DNA of 64,000 nucleotides from Gerris lacustris (Eukaryota; Arthropoda; Insecta; Hemiptera; Gerridae): positions 12,569,430-12,633,429 of the forward strand of contig OX578276.1 in the NCBI GenBank assembly GCA_951217055.1. The letters run 5' to 3'. The notes under the pieces are model-generated. The model was not told the origin of the DNA and made no database searches. It was given only the letters and a program-made list of their open reading frames with translations. Made by a program: the position numbers and the translations under genes. Below, in pieces: positions 29,643 to 42,087 of the stretch (position 1 is its first letter; every line of letters starts with the position of its first letter).

Positions 29643-30709
29643 TTATGGGCCCAGCACGCTTCCACTACGCTAATCTGCTTGAGTGCAGCACCCATCTCCT
29701 TTCTTGTTGAGAATTCGTGGCCTGTCATATATCTCAAGAGGCCAAGGTCCTCCTTGTGCGTCCCCAGGGCAGCGTGTACAACCATCTCTGAACCCACTCT
29801 TCCTGTTATCTTCTCTGTGCTCCCCCTTATGGACCAGGAGTTGCAGCCTGATGCGTAGTTCCATACTTCCCATAACCCGTGTCCGGAACTGTCGATATTC
29901 TTGATGGACAGATAGATTGCGTCCATCGGAATCGCTGCCTGGCGTTTCCCTGCAGACCACGTGGTGAACTTCTCACACCTTTTTGCTGAGTGTATGACGA
30001 CAGCCAGTGGCAGTGATGCCTTGTTAAAGTTTCTTGCTACTCCAAAGTGGCACAGAGATCCAAGCCGGGACATGACGGGCGAGGCCATTGCTCTTTTACC
30101 TTTTATAGCCTCTGCAATGACGCTTGCTTCAGGGACCAGCTTAAATGTTCGTACAAAGGCTTTCTCCCAACTAGGCTGGTACTTGCTATCAGATGTCAGG
30201 GCAAGGTTGATAGCAATCGTCATTGGCCCCAGGCTTTGCTTCATTGCAGAGGCCAAGGTAGGATTGTAGGTGCAGCCAGTGAGGTGTGGGATGTGAGGGG
30301 CACTTGTCAATCCGAAGTGTTCCACTTGGATCTCGTCCTTCTTGTCCCCCCTCTTTTTATGCACGATATGCGTGTTCCCTATCCTGACTTCAGCAAACCT
30401 ACTCCTGTAGAGGCAGGACAAAGTCAATATAGCTGACAACGTACCTGTCCGTTGACGGCTTGCGTCGTCGTTGAGATAGTTGAAGTTGTAGAGAGGTGCA
30501 ATCCTGTTGAAAGTAGTTTTCAGGGCCTCCATTGTAGGCACAGTCACTGCCCCCTTGATGTTCGCTAGCCCTATCCATGTCACTTTTGAATTGACGCTCC
30601 CTGCATTGTTTGCCTCTTGCCTCCTGCAGGTGTGTATGGTGAACATGGCAGATGTGACATCCGCTACCTGATCGATGTTGTATGGGTCCACACCTGCAGT
30701 GAGAATCAC
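29633..30709 (-). CDS. Endogenous viral element: RNA-virus nucleoprotein-like ORF (tentative)
   Basis: A 358-codon uninterrupted frame unlike any transposon protein here. Blocks such as LNDDASRQRTGTLSAILTLS, SWEKAFVRTFKLVPEA and ARNFNKASLPLAVVIHSAKR, and the all-helical, basic character, remind me of nucleoproteins of negative-sense RNA viruses (Jingchuvirales/Mononegavirales). This rests on appearance, not a search. It lacks a normal start: the first codon listed is GTG, and the upstream frame runs into the host gene, so the N-terminus is truncated. Flanking 38-bp direct repeats suggest insertion by retroelement machinery. An unbroken frame in such decayed surroundings may mean a recent insertion or selection. 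Confidence 0.5.
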   Translation of the reverse strand: MILTAGVDPYNIDQVADVTSAMFTIHTCRRQEANNAGSVNSKVTWIGLANIKGAVTVPTMEALKTTFNRIAPLYNFNYLNDDASRQRTGTLSAILTLSCLYRSRFAEVRIGNTHIVHKKRGDKKDEIQVEHFGLTSAPHIPHLTGCTYNPTLASAMKQSLGPMTIAINLALTSDSKYQPSWEKAFVRTFKLVPEASVIAEAIKGKRAMASPVMSRLGSLCHFGVARNFNKASLPLAVVIHSAKRCEKFTTWSAGKRQAAIPMDAIYLSIKNIDSSGHGLWEVWNYASGCNSWSIRGSTEKITGRVGSEMVVHAALGTHKEDLGLLRYMTGHEFSTRKEMGAALKQISVVEACWAHNLM

Positions 30710-30739
30710 TTCCTGGTGAAAATGAAGGATAAATCCATA

Positions 30740-30778
30740 AGTCCGAATAAGATTAAAACAAATTGTTTTATTACATCA
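30740..30778. repeat. ~38-bp direct repeat, right copy
   Basis: Counterpart of 29604-29642. On the minus strand it encodes DVIKQFVLILFG at the end of the Myb/SANT-like fragment. Interpretable as the original target sequence. Confidence 0.85.
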
Positions 30779-31352
30779 CTTATCTTTTCTAGAGTTGTCA
30801 TCCTTCTTTTTCTTCTCTTGACTGATGTCGAAGAAGTGGCTTCATCTTGGCTTTTGTCAGGCACTGGGTTAATTTCAGCCACATCCATATCTATATCAAA
30901 ATTTTGTGCCTCCTTTGATGTCTGAGGCATGGATGGATTTGTTGGCATCACATTTATTGTTGTGTAGGTCAACAATAAGTCAGGGTTGACATTTCTCTTT
31001 TGGTAAAACAAAGAGTCCACCTCCTCACTGAACTCGAAGCACTTCCTCCCCCTGCCTGTTAAATTATTGTTCTCCATCCATTTCTTATAATTACGGTCAA
31101 GAACCTTCCATCGGCTCTCACAGGCCTTAGGTGTGACCTCAACCCCTAACATGTTCGAAATTTCTTTTGATGTAACCTCCCACATGGCCCTCATCGTCTT
31201 AATCCTGAAGGTGCCGACTTTTTTCCTTTTTTACTTTTGTACAAATCAATTAACATTTTTGTGGAATTGCTTGTCCACCTGAAACTGTCATGTTGGACCC
31301 TCCGTTGCTTCTCCTCTTGATATGGTAAAACTATGAAATGTCCAAGATCTGA
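30741..31352 (-). pseudogene. Myb/SANT-like (trihelix) DNA-binding protein, interrupted
   Basis: An exon begins after a TTTGTTTCAG acceptor near 31352 (LGHFIVLPYQEEKQRR), then RWTSNSTKMLIDLYKSKKGK. A one-base frameshift near 31195 follows, then MWEVTSKEISNMLGVEV and ACESRWKVLDRNYKKWMENN, a Myb/SANT-like domain. An acidic linker and basic KRRKRRMTTLEKISDVIKQ follow. The coding sequence then meets the virus-like insertion. The missing C-terminus is probably at 29300-29500. It could be a host zeste-like gene or a transposon partner gene. Confidence 0.6.
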
Positions 31353-31382
31353 AACAAAAAAATAAAAGAAAAATAAGAACAC

Positions 31383-32289
31383 AACATAAAAAATATGTTA
31401 ATCTAGAGTTTAGGATATGCTTTCCAAATTCATCCTTTAAAATATCACAGTAAAAAAAACTAATGCAAATCTGCAGAGCAGAGGTCGTTTTAAGTGATAA
31501 TTAATTAATTAATAATTAATTAATTTATTAATCCCCTTAGTGTTGGTCTAATAGGCTGTTATATACAGTAGGGATGTTGTCTAGAGCAGTGTTTCTTAAC
31601 CACAAAAGTTTGGGCTGTTAAGGAAAAGAATAATAAATTAATAAACTTAAACAAATATATCAAAATAAAAAGAAAAAAAAAAATATTATGAAACTGTTAA
31701 ACTGAAAAACTACCTTTATTTTACAAGAGTTCAATATTCTTTCTTTTTACAAATTATCAAGATATATTAATTCTTATAACAGGAGGTTATAAATAATGGA
31801 ATTATTATACATTGAAACAATGGAATTAAAGAAGAAAGATATAACCACAAATTTACCTAGGATTTCTTATCTATTTGTATAAGTGTTCTCTCAATGTTTG
31901 TATAGTTCAAATACCAACAATTTCTTCTTATTCCACCTTTACTAAATTATTACGAATTTTATATAAAAAAATAAAATGAATAAGTTTACGCAAAAAGAGT
32001 CAGTATCCCGTTTGATTTCATCTAGTGCGGATATTATTTGCTGTATTAATATCGTCATGAGTGTAATAGCACAATAATATTTCTTTATGTACATGCAGTG
32101 TTCATTAATTTAGTAAGACAAAGGAATAGGGAATATAAAAAATATATTCACTCTCTGAAATAAAATGGATGCGTTGCAATAAAAAGTTATGCTGTGGGAG
32201 CAAAGTGCTATTAAGTACGAATTTAAAATGTTTCGGTTTAGGTCCGGTAATATTTTATTAATAATATTAATTTAGAATTTGTAAGAACA
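31383..32289. other. AT-rich intergenic sequence
   Basis: No gene was recognised. CAGTGTTTCTTAACC at 31593 resembles a hAT-type terminus, but I found no partner end. Confidence 0.35.
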
Positions 32290-33169
32290 CATTTAAATTG
32301 ACTCTCAGCTTTCACCAATTTGTATATAAAATAAGATTTACATTAAGTTGGAGTCTAACAGAACAAAGATATGAGAACGTAGACTGGAGACTGGCTCATG
32401 GAGGCAAGTCCTCTGGTATATATAACCTCAGGAGGCCTTTGCGTATTCAGCATGAATGTGCACCACATAAGGGAAGGTAACTCCTCCATCCTTAAAGGGA
32501 AGCCCCTTCTGGAAGGGTGACTTGATGTCAGGGTGTCCTGGCAGGACCTTGGAGAACACCATAAGGAGAAATATATTTTGAGAAGAAGGTGAATAAAATT
32601 AATGCAGTTACTTTAAATTGATTTTATTATAATATATAAGTTAAGTTTAAGTTAGTAATAGATATGTAAGTAATAATAGTTTGTTTTACATTAAGTTAGT
32701 TATAGATATTATAAGTTAATTTAAGAACTACGAGACGAATATAAAAAGAATAACGAAATTCAAACTCAAAGGTAAGTGCAAACAAATTAATAATTATTTG
32801 AATAAATAAATAAATAATTATGCCATACACAAAGTTTTACCTACTTAAAAACTAAATAACAAATTGAGAGATTTAATAATATAATAAGCCTAACTAGAAT
32901 ATAATGGGTAAATAGGTTAGTAATCAATACGTGTTAGTAATAAATAAGTCTTAATCAAGACAATTATTGGGTTAGTTATAGGGGTTAGTAAAGATAATTG
33001 TGAAAAATAAATAATTGTTAGTGGGAACAAAGTAACTTCACAAATATAAATATACGGAGCAATTGGGCAAACAATTAACAAATTTTAAATAACAATACAT
33101 GCATAATAATGTGTGAATGAATAATTAAAGTTAAAAGAATAAATAAATAATCAAAACAAAAAAAAGGTT
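32290..33169 (-). repeat. Candidate 3' LTR region of the BEL/Pao element
   Basis: Directly downstream of the integrase stop. On the minus strand it contains a GGTTATATATACC TATA-like box near 32415, expected in an LTR promoter. I could not find a second copy upstream of gag, so LTR identity and exact ends are uncertain. Confidence 0.35.
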
Positions 33170-34526
33170 TTAAGTAATGCTGTCATCGGTAGGTGTATTT
33201 TCTTCTTGGGGAAGAATTAATATCAGTTTTGTTGCAGGTCTTTTAAAAGTACCTTTGGCGGTACGAACCTCTGCAACGCGAACCACACCATCTGTTCCAG
33301 GGAACACATTAATTATGCGTCCAAGGGGCCATCTTTGCCGATCAGTGTCTTCACCTTTTATCAGGACTAGATCATTTATTTCAAGATTCCGCTGAGACTT
33401 GCACCACTTTGTTCGGTCCTGAAGCTGATGCATGCATTCTGCCTTCCAACGCTTCCAGAACATTTGGGTCCTTTGTTGGATAAGCTGCCATCTATCCAAC
33501 CTTCCTTCCTTTATATCCACTAGTGAATACTCTGGAAGAGCTATTAAGGGGGTTCCAATAAGAAGGTGACCAGGTGTTAAGGCATCCAAATCGTCAGGAT
33601 CATCTGAGAGAGGGCATATGGGGCGAGAGTTTAGAATTGCTTCTACTCTGGCAAACAGAGTTGACAATTCTTCAAATGTAAAGGCCCCTTCACCATATGC
33701 CGAGCGCAATACCTTCTTTGCAGAGCGAACTCCAGCCTCCCAACATCCTCCCCAGTGCGGAGCATGCGGAGGTATGAACCTCCAGGTGATTTGGTGTTTC
33801 GTGGCATAATCAGTTATCTCCCCTCTTGTATTAGCTTGGCGATGCCATTCAGCTAACTCCTTAAATTGGTTGGCAGCACCGACAAAGTTGGTCCCATTGT
33901 CCGACATAATCAGGTCTGGAATGCCACGACGACTAACGAAACGGTCTAATGCTGCACAGAAGGCAGATGTGCTAATACTTGACACTGCTTCCAGGTGGAT
34001 GGCTCTAGAGCAGAGACAAATAAATACAGCTAAGTAGCATTTTGAGGTACCAGCCTTTCTTCTGAGCGAATCTCTAATCCAAAAAGGTCCAGCAAAGTCT
34101 ACTCCTACTCTGCTGAAGGCTCGGGGCCTTCTTGAAGTCGCTCCACGGGTAAGTCGGTCATACGTGGTTGACATGGTGCAGCACATAAACGTCGACATGT
34201 AGTGCATTTGATAGAGTAGGATCTAACTTGATTCCTGGCATTTACTATCCAAATTTTCTTCGGAGTGTTGCAAGTAAAAGTGATGCCCCCCCCCCCCCCC
34301 TTCTGTGGTAGAAGTCGATTAGAAGTATGGTTAGGTGAGCTTTAGCTGGAAGAATATAAGGGTGACGGGTTACAAATGGCACGCTTGCCTTGGACAACCT
34401 GCCGCCTACCCTCAAAACCCCATCCGAATCTAAAAATGGACCCAGGGACTGTAAATGTTTGGGAATGGCCTTGGATGTTATTGGTTTGCCACTGTTAAAT
34501 TCTAACTCCTGTGTGAACTTTATCAA
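33170..34526 (-). pseudogene. BEL/Pao integrase region
   Basis: 34526-34245 encodes the pre-integrase zinc region (SLGPFLDSDGVLRVGGRL). A C17 homopolymer at 34284-34300 breaks the frame. 34207-33170 encodes the core and C-terminus: GVDFAGPFW (first Asp), MSDNGTNF (second Asp), CWEAGVRSAKK (Glu), then KGEDTDRQRWPLGRI, the typical BEL/Pao tail. It integrates cDNA in the parent element. The poly-C run may be an assembly error rather than a mutation. Confidence 0.85.
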
Positions 34527-34832
34527 ACGAACCAGGGCTTGCTGGGTTTCAGTGGCTGAAAGGCTGTCCCGTAAGCGAGTTGTAGACGAAGTCCGACAGT
34601 TGTTTGTGAAGCGAAGAACCCAGGAGAAGGTACGGATAAGGGACGTGTAAGTAGAAAATTTATGTATAAATTTAGAAATAAATTAATCATATAACTTGTC
34701 TCCTTTGTTGACAACTAAACATGAGGTATCCTTCTTTTCTGGTAGAGACTCTAAATCGACATTGTTTAAAGGTTATTCAGTATGGGATGGCCATTCCGAG
34801 GGCTCGAGAGCAGCCCAATCGGGACCATGAAA

Positions 34833-36149
34833 TCAAAGTTCATTTTTAATTAAATTTTCTGCTGAAACTCTTTTAGATCCTAGGTCACTGGGATTGTCTT
34901 CAGACCTCACATGAGACCATTGAGTTAGCTGGGAAGATTTAAGGATCCGAACAACCCTGTTGGCGAAAAAAGTTTTGAACTGATGGGGTGGTGTTTGAAG
35001 CCAGCCTAAAACGACCGTTGAATCAGAAAACAGATGAATATTGGTTGGATTAGGAAGTCTTCCGATAAACTTAATCAAACTTTCAAGGAGTTTAATTGCT
35101 AGCAGAGCAGCACATAACTCCAAACGTGGAATAGTTACTGGTTTTACAGGTGCCAGTTTAGTCTTGGATAGTAGTAGGTTTACCTTGACTTCTGAGCAGT
35201 TGTTGATACGGAGGTAAGCCGCCGCACAGTAAGCTATTTCAGAAGCATCGCCAAAAATTAAAACGTCAAAGTTGAGCGATCCCTTAGTTAAAACCCATCT
35301 GGGAATTCGGATTTTTGATATAAATTGTAGTTGTCGAACAAACTCCTTCCACCTTGCTTGCAAGGGTTCAGTAATAGGAGTATCCCAGTCTAAGTCGGAT
35401 TTCCAGGCTAACTGTATAAGGGATTTGGCGATGATCACGATTGGTCCTAAGAATCCTAGTGGATCATAAATCCGAGCAACCGCTGCTAAGATCGCTCTTT
35501 TGGTATATATTGCGTTGGGTGTGGAGACCTCAAATGAGAAGATGTCCAACTTCGGATCCCATTGCAATCCTAATATTTTGACTTGGGTAATGTCTTCTGA
35601 ATCTTGGATTCTTTTGGGCAAATTACTGTCATCCTTGTCCTCTTGCTTAATCTCAGTTAGAATTCTACTGTGGTTACTTATCCATTTGCTTAGAGTGAAC
35701 TCTCCCTTCCCCATCAGTCCAATAATTTGTCTTTGCAAATTTAGAGCTTCCTCGAGAGTGTCAGCACCTGTGGCGATGTCATCCACATACATATCCTCCA
35801 CGATAGCAGAGGCAGCGTTAGGAAAAGCATGTCCTTCATCCTGAGTTAGCTGTCTGACACAGCGTTGAGCGAGGTATGGTGCCGGAGCTTGTCCATAGGT
35901 GACCGTACATAACTCGAATTCTTCAACAGCATTAGACGGATCGTCTCGCCAGAGGACATGCTGATACACTCTGTCTCGAGGATCTACAGAGATTAGTCGA
36001 AACATCCTCACTAAGTCAGCAGTAAAACAAACTGTATGGATACGAAAATTAAGCAGGATAACCACTATACTGTTCTGCAACTTAGGACCACTGTGGAGAT
36101 ATTCATTGAGGGAACCAATGGCGGTACGCGCCGAAGCATCGAACACCAC
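34833..36149 (-). pseudogene. BEL/Pao reverse transcriptase and RNase H
   Basis: The 438-residue frame includes the RT active site EDMYVDDIATGAD (near 35780) and upstream TADLVRMFRLI. An RNase H-like part follows (NIHLFSDSTVVLGWL near 35010) and SHVRSEDNPSDLGSK. The start of the RT domain is cut by stops and a shift at 36150-36240, and the link to the integrase is broken after 34833. This fits Pao/BEL pol; no similarity to Gypsy. Confidence 0.88.
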
Positions 36150-36234
36150 TCTAAGGTTTCGGCTGTCTCCGTCTCTGCCTTAATCACCCCATGATGGGGG
36201 ATAATATATTTTCCTGGTTGCCAAGCTTCTCATA

Positions 36235-37005
36235 TTAGGTCATGAAATCTTGGTACATTCCTCTAAGCTCTGAATCCCGATGAAGTCTTCCTACTATGTT
36301 ACTTAGGCGTTTAATAGCCATCCACCTTGTAGAAGGGAAGTCAGGGGTTGGCCCTTTAAAAGGAAGCCTTACGACATACCTTCCAGTTGGCAAACGGTAA
36401 TGGGTTTTCTGAAAATGCTGTTCGAATTCCAGATCGGCAGGGTTAGCAGGTTGAGCGGATGGAGGCTCTTCCAACTCCCACAGTTTTTGAAGGTCTTGAA
36501 GCAGATCTTTTTTTGGTTCCGTCTTAGCAATAGCACATAAAGCTCTAAATTCCTTCACTTGGGACAGGTCTAGCATGCGTCCCATAATGACGTAGCCAAA
36601 TATGGTGCCAATTAATTTTGGCTGGCCTTGTCTAATTGTGATTGTGTCCCCCGTTAAAATGTCTGCGAAGAGATCACTACCTAATAGGAAGTCAATAGGG
36701 CGAGGATCCTAGAACTCTGGATCTGCTAAGGTGTACTTCTCATAAGGGATATGTGATGACTGAGCCAGAGGTGAGTTAGGAAGGTCTGATGTGATGGTGT
36801 CAACTACTAGCGCATGAGTAGATACCTCCACCGATTCGTGGTGAGATATAAGTCGACACTCCGTCTTACCTGTAGATCCTTGAAACGGTGTTTGACCAAT
36901 ACCCAGTATATTAATATTACAGGTCTTGACATTCAAACCTAGTTTGTTAGCCATACTACGGGATAAAAAGGAAAATTGGCTCCCGGAGTCCATGGCTAAG
37001 CGCAT
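36235..37005 (-). pseudogene. BEL/Pao protease and protease-RT linker
   Basis: 37005-36709 carries the aspartic protease motif AMDSGSQFSFLS and ALVVDTITSDLP. A TAG at 36709 interrupts it; the frame then resumes with RPIDFLLGSDLFADILTGDT and GRMLDLSQVKEF up to a stop at 36235. The single stop and the rest of the order agree with a recent but inactive element. Confidence 0.82.
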
Positions 37006-37015
37006 GGTGTGTGGC

Positions 37016-37360
37016 TTACCCTCTGTCTAAAATGTAGCATAAAGCTGTCCCCAAAATAATTTGAGACGATTGGGGGTTAGTGGCACTCAATGTCTTGCCT
37101 GAAGTTGTGTTGTCCTGTATGGGTTTTGATGGAGACGGTTGCGGTGAACTTTTCTTATAACTCCCAGTTCTCCGGTATTGATTCCTAGGGTAATCTCGAA
37201 AGGGTCTCTCGGACGAGTTGTCCATGTGAAGAAGAGTGTTATGTGGTTCCTGGCAGAAAAAACACTTGATGGATGATGGACACCTCCAAGTTTGGTGGGA
37301 AGAATAAAGACAAAATCTACACCCATTCCATTTACTGAGGCAGGCTTGTCTTTCATCCAA
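37016..37360 (-). pseudogene. BEL/Pao Gag C-terminus with zinc knuckle
   Basis: Shows paired Cys motifs (CRFCLYSSHQTWRC, then CFFCQEPHNTLLH) and a basic, Pro/Ser-rich tail. The N-terminal Gag domain and 5' LTR are not recognisable to the right of 37380, so the element is 5'-truncated. Confidence 0.7.
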
Positions 37361-39190
37361 ACTATATATAAGGTAATAATAATAATAGTATCTGGTGTGG
37401 AGTGGTGTTGAGGTGGAGTGAAGTGTGGTGGCTGGAAGTGGTGAGTGGTGACAGAGTAGAGTCTGAATCCAGGAATTAAAGGGTTGTAAACGCTTCCCTG
37501 GAATTCAGTGCACAGTGGAGAAATTGGTGGTCTTCCTGGCTGCTAATAAATTTAAAGGAGCCTGAGGATGCCACGGATATCTGGAGCTTAAATTTGTGGT
37601 TTTAAGAAAATCATAAAAAAATGGCCACTACACTCTAGAAAAGCTACACACACACTTGCCTCTTTTTTGAGTTGCCACAAATTGGTGGGAAAGCCCCATG
37701 ACAGCAGGTTTGCCAATAGTAAGCTTCTAATCGAAGAACTTGGGGGCCCCTTCAGAAGCTTGCAGACTAAAACCTATGAACTAGCCTGCATTGCTGGTCT
37801 AGTGTCCAATGGTGCTTGAAGACAAATAATATTCCGCCTCAAAAAGAACATGTTTACAGGGAGATTTTTAACACGGAATTTAAGTTTGCATTCCGTCAAG
37901 AAATGAACCTGAAAGAATGGCACCTGCGCCAAGTGGCGATACTCTACAAATATACATAAATGCTTGCGGTGGCAATGACATTACTCGTAAACTGGTGTTA
38001 TACAGCCAAATGCAAGAACCAAATAAAACTACCCCAGGTTGGCAATATGCCTACAAAATAAAAGCTAAGGACAAGCGAATAAGCAAGAAAGACGTAATTT
38101 ATTGCTTGAGCTAAAACGCCAAAATTCTCTATAAAAGACCATTATAAACAGATTTATGATAGCCATACGGAGGCTGATAACACCCTTGCTTCAATAGAAA
38201 CGGCCAAAAAGAAAAACTGTAAAGTAGAGGTATTGAAGGTTCACATGACTGGTCCAATTTCATAGAATCCATACCAAGAAGGTCTTTGTTTTAGAAATGG
38301 TTCAAAAAGATTTTTAAATTTCTAGTTCATTATTGTCGTCTCCTCTGGTTCACAGGAAAAATGAGGACGGTGAGGCTTTACTATGGACAAAAATAAATGA
38401 AATGCAATTTACCCAAGACAACAACTTTTGTTTCTTTTAAAAAACAAAACCGAAAGATAGCTGGTAGAATTCTGGGGTGATGCTTTTATTACCTTGCAGC
38501 TAATTCATAAGCAGCCGGTAAAATAAAGAAAAGAAGGCGGCATAGATGGACTGTAGTTTAATGTATAATATAATGTATATAATTTAGATAGAAGGTCCCT
38601 TAAAATAAATCATAAGTTTAGCAAGAAAAGTTCATACCCAGGTAGAGGAGTCCAGCCTGCTTGACGTCGGAAAACGGAGAAACTTCTTGACAGCAACGAA
38701 GACCCCGGCCGGGGTGTTGACGTAGCTATTAATTGGCGTTTTTAAAATATTTTATAAAGTAGATATTATACTAAAAGCGGTGTGGCGGTGAATCTATGTG
38801 GCGGTTCCCTTCCGTTCTAACGTCCTGGCGAGCTGCGACTGGCGATGGAGGGGGGAAAGCGCCCTAACCTAGCCGGACCTGGCAACACTGGCTTTTTTAG
38901 ATTTACTTACTGTGGGCTGTAGAAATAGAAAATTTTTAAACAGAAAATATAAATAAAGATAAAAAATAAAAGATAGAATCCATCATGCACGCCCCTTTGA
39001 AGTTCCACAGGACTTCAACACAGCAAAAAGAAATAAAAGAAAAATCCTGACCTATTCCTAAGCCCTGCAGCAGAAAGGATCGAAACATCAAAAAAGAAAA
39101 ACAAATTCTTAAAAAGGCGGGATGCTGATACTTCAGCGCAAAAAAATTAAATTTAAAACTTTAAATAAACAAAATAAAAAGGTCTGGAGA
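37361..39190. other. Unassigned sequence between two BEL/Pao elements
   Basis: No intact gene. Around 37660-38560 the plus strand has short coding-like fragments in shifting frames that I cannot name. 38640-38900 is GC-rich (CCCCGGCCGGGG) and could be LTR of the second BEL/Pao. Confidence 0.3.
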
Positions 39191-40520
39191 AAAAAATAAA
39201 AAAGGGACGCTTTATGGAAATGGCAGGGGAGCTAGTTTGCGGGTTGGACGCCTATAAACACCCGACTGGGTTTTAACGGTAACAGCTCGGACTATGTCAT
39301 CGTTTTCTGGGTGGACCTGGGTTACACGGCCGAGAGAGTATGATAACGGAGGAGAGCCGTCCTCTTTAAGCCAAACAAGCTGCCCTTCTACGATGTTAAA
39401 CAAGTCAACTCGTCAGGAGAGCTGGACATAGCGGATAACGGGCGAGAATTTACAATGGTTTCAGTGCGGGCGGTGATAGTCGAAAATTCTTCAAAAGTTA
39501 GTGTTTGGTTACCAATTACACGGATCAGATGGTATTTTACATTTTTTATGTTGGATTCCATTAAACCTGTCATAAAAGGGGCTCTAGGGACGTTAAAAGA
39601 AAATTTGATACCGCGGGAGTTAAAATAGGTTTCAAGAATGGGATTTGAATTTGAGGCTTGTAAAAAATTATAAATTTCATTTAAAAGGCGAGCAGCACCT
39701 TTAAAGTTAGTCGCCTGATCACTATAGACAGTGGCAGGAAGACCGCGACGCGCGTCGATGGACAGCCGCAATGAAACATTCCGAACTTAAACTTGTTAGA
39801 ACTTCAATATGAGCAGCTTTAACCGAAAAACACATAAATAAAGCAAAATAAGCCTTGTAAGTGCGGGCGTTGCGGCGATTACTTTCTTTCAGTGTATACA
39901 GACCGGCTAAGTCAACTCCACAATTTAAAAAGGGTCGAGAAGGGGTAACTCTCGTAGGTGGAAGATTTCCCATTGGAGGTGATGCGGGTGTACTTCTTAG
40001 CTTAGCACAGGTGATACACTTGCGGAGGATTTGGCGGATAATGCTGCGGCAATTGACGATCCAATACTTCTGGGTAAGTAAATTTTGAAGAGGTTTTGGG
40101 CCAACATGATAATAAACAACGTGGTAGTAGGTAATGATTAAATTTGTTAAGAAACTTTTATTGAATAATAAAATAGGATGCCTAGCCTCAAATGGTAGAT
40201 TACTATTTTTTAAACGACCTCCTACTCTTATAAGACCTACATGGTCGAAAAATGGTGATAGGTTTTGGATGGGAGACGATCAAGGTTTATGAGATAAGAG
40301 ACAGGAAAGTTCTGCTGGGAAGTTATATTTCTGGTCATTTCTAATGCAAAAGTTTAAAGATTGATTTAATTCATTAATAGAAAGCGGACCTATTAGAGGT
40401 TGGTTTGAATGGCGACAATTATGAGCAAATCTTTAGATGTAAGCGGTAACACGTTGAAGAGTAGATAATTTAGAAAATTTATTTATCCAAAAAGGGGTAG
40501 GTTCTTCAACAGTGGTGTTT
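39191..40520 (-). pseudogene. Second BEL/Pao element: integrase region
   Basis: Fragments in several frames cover the zinc-binding region (40440-40010, IRQILRKCITCAK), the core (39973-39388: FLNCGVDLAGLY, VYSDQATNFKGAARLL, MESNIKNVKYHL) and the C-terminal tail (39403-39212: LVWLKEDGSPPLSYSLGRV). It is a different BEL/Pao family from 33-37 kb by sequence. The RT part is absent; the sequence changes abruptly at about 40525. Confidence 0.8.
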
Positions 40521-40525
40521 AGAAT

Positions 40526-41260
40526 GCCGGCCTCCTCGTCTCATCCTGACTAAGGCTGTCCAAGTCGTCATCCTCAACCACTCTGGCAAGCTCACGCGGA
40601 TTCTCATTCAGAAGGTTCTGCACACGAGCAAAAAACCTGGTCTTCCTAGTATTCCACATCCTGGGTTTACCTGTCGGTCTACGTCCAGTCTGTTCTCGTC
40701 TCTGTGGAGCTTCCTTAAGAAGCTCGGTAAGTCGGTCTGACTGACGTCAATAGGAATACTCCTACGAAGCTATCGAGACGATGTCTCCATCGATCTCGGC
40801 ATCCACTGGGCCCTCGACTCTGACAGTCATGTCAAGAACGGCCCGTAGCAATGTCGTCTTTCAGTCCTCACGCTCTCTCCTAGGGACATCCCCTGGCTAC
40901 GGGCCGGGAGGAGAAATTTGTGGATCGAATGAGACTCTAAGAGCCCCACCCCTGCCCATCTGGCATCTGGGCAGCCCGAGGTCTAAAATCTCGGCAAGGT
41001 CACCATCGAAGGGCACATCATCCGTCGAGACAACAGAAGAATAATCGGCTACCAGTGGCTTCCGAGATCTGGCCTTTTCCCGAATGAGTCTCCGTCTTGC
41101 GAGGGAGATGCAGCGCGACTTTGGCCGCGTATCCCCTAGCAGGATAATGGATAGCCATTTCCCGGTCGAAGATACGCAGCTCGTCGAAGGTCCAGACCAT
41201 AGAGAATAGACTTAAAATAGAGACGCCGCTTCGCGCCATTTTGGGTACATTCGTGAAATT
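40526..41260 (-). other. GC-rich retroelement-like fragment, unidentified
   Basis: Base composition differs sharply from its neighbours. Minus-strand frames starting near 41239 (MARSGVSILSLFSMVWTFDE) run leftward with stops and shifts. It could be the 5' part of a non-LTR element; I cannot assign a product. Confidence 0.3.
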
Positions 41261-42087
41261 GTTGATGAGGGCGCCATCTCTGTTGCTTTACTATAGTTTT
41301 AGTTCGTTCTCTCAAATAATTTGTCTTGTTTTTTAAAATAAAATAAATAATATTAAATAAGAAAAGTGGTACTGCTGTAGCTTTAAAAGGGTTAGATTTT
41401 GTAGCCAGACCCGTTAATATGTATAATACTTTAATTAATCTCTTCAGTATTATGAATTTAAGTTTATTACTTATATATTAAACAATAAATAATTAAGCAT
41501 AAAATGATGAAACATACACATTAAAACAGATATAGCTACAACTGTAAGAAAAAAAAGTCAAACATAAAAAAATGTAGATTTTTTTTTAATGATTTATTTA
41601 GATTATTTTTCTAAAAAAGGGTTTAGAAAGTTTGGTAATAAACATAATTATAAGATAACATGATTAGATTAAAGTAGATTAGATTAATGGACCTTAATTA
41701 ATAATAAAAAAAAAGGATATAAATGAAATAACTAAATTATTCCTATATAATTTAAGTGTAAAACAAAATAAATTTGATAAAATTATAATTAAAAAAACAA
41801 AAGCCTGTATAATTTAAGACAATGTTAAATATATATATATATATATATATTTTATATTACTAAATAAAATCTATTAAGCATAAATCTAGAAAAGTATAAA
41901 TGTATAAAATCTATTAAAATATAAATCTAAGAATTAATTATATATATATAAAAAAAAAAAAAAAATGCCTATATGCCTAATTAAGACAATGTTTAAAAAA
42001 AAAATATATATATATATAAAGAAATTATTTACAATTAATACTACATAAAATCAATTAAAATAAAAATCTATCGATGCCTCCGATGTT
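41261..42087. other. AT-rich spacer
   Basis: No genes. Contains short (TA)n and poly-A runs (41830, 41940, 42000). Confidence 0.5.

Noticed and set aside
29670..30436. Several shorter ORFs on both strands over the virus-like frame
   Set aside because: They overlap the 358-codon frame and show no recognisable content.
31593..31607. hAT element end (CAGTGTTTCTTAACC)
   Set aside because: Only one end was seen, with no partner or 8-bp duplication.
37917..38114. 65-residue plus-strand ORF
   Set aside because: Surrounding frames shift and stop repeatedly and no family is recognised.
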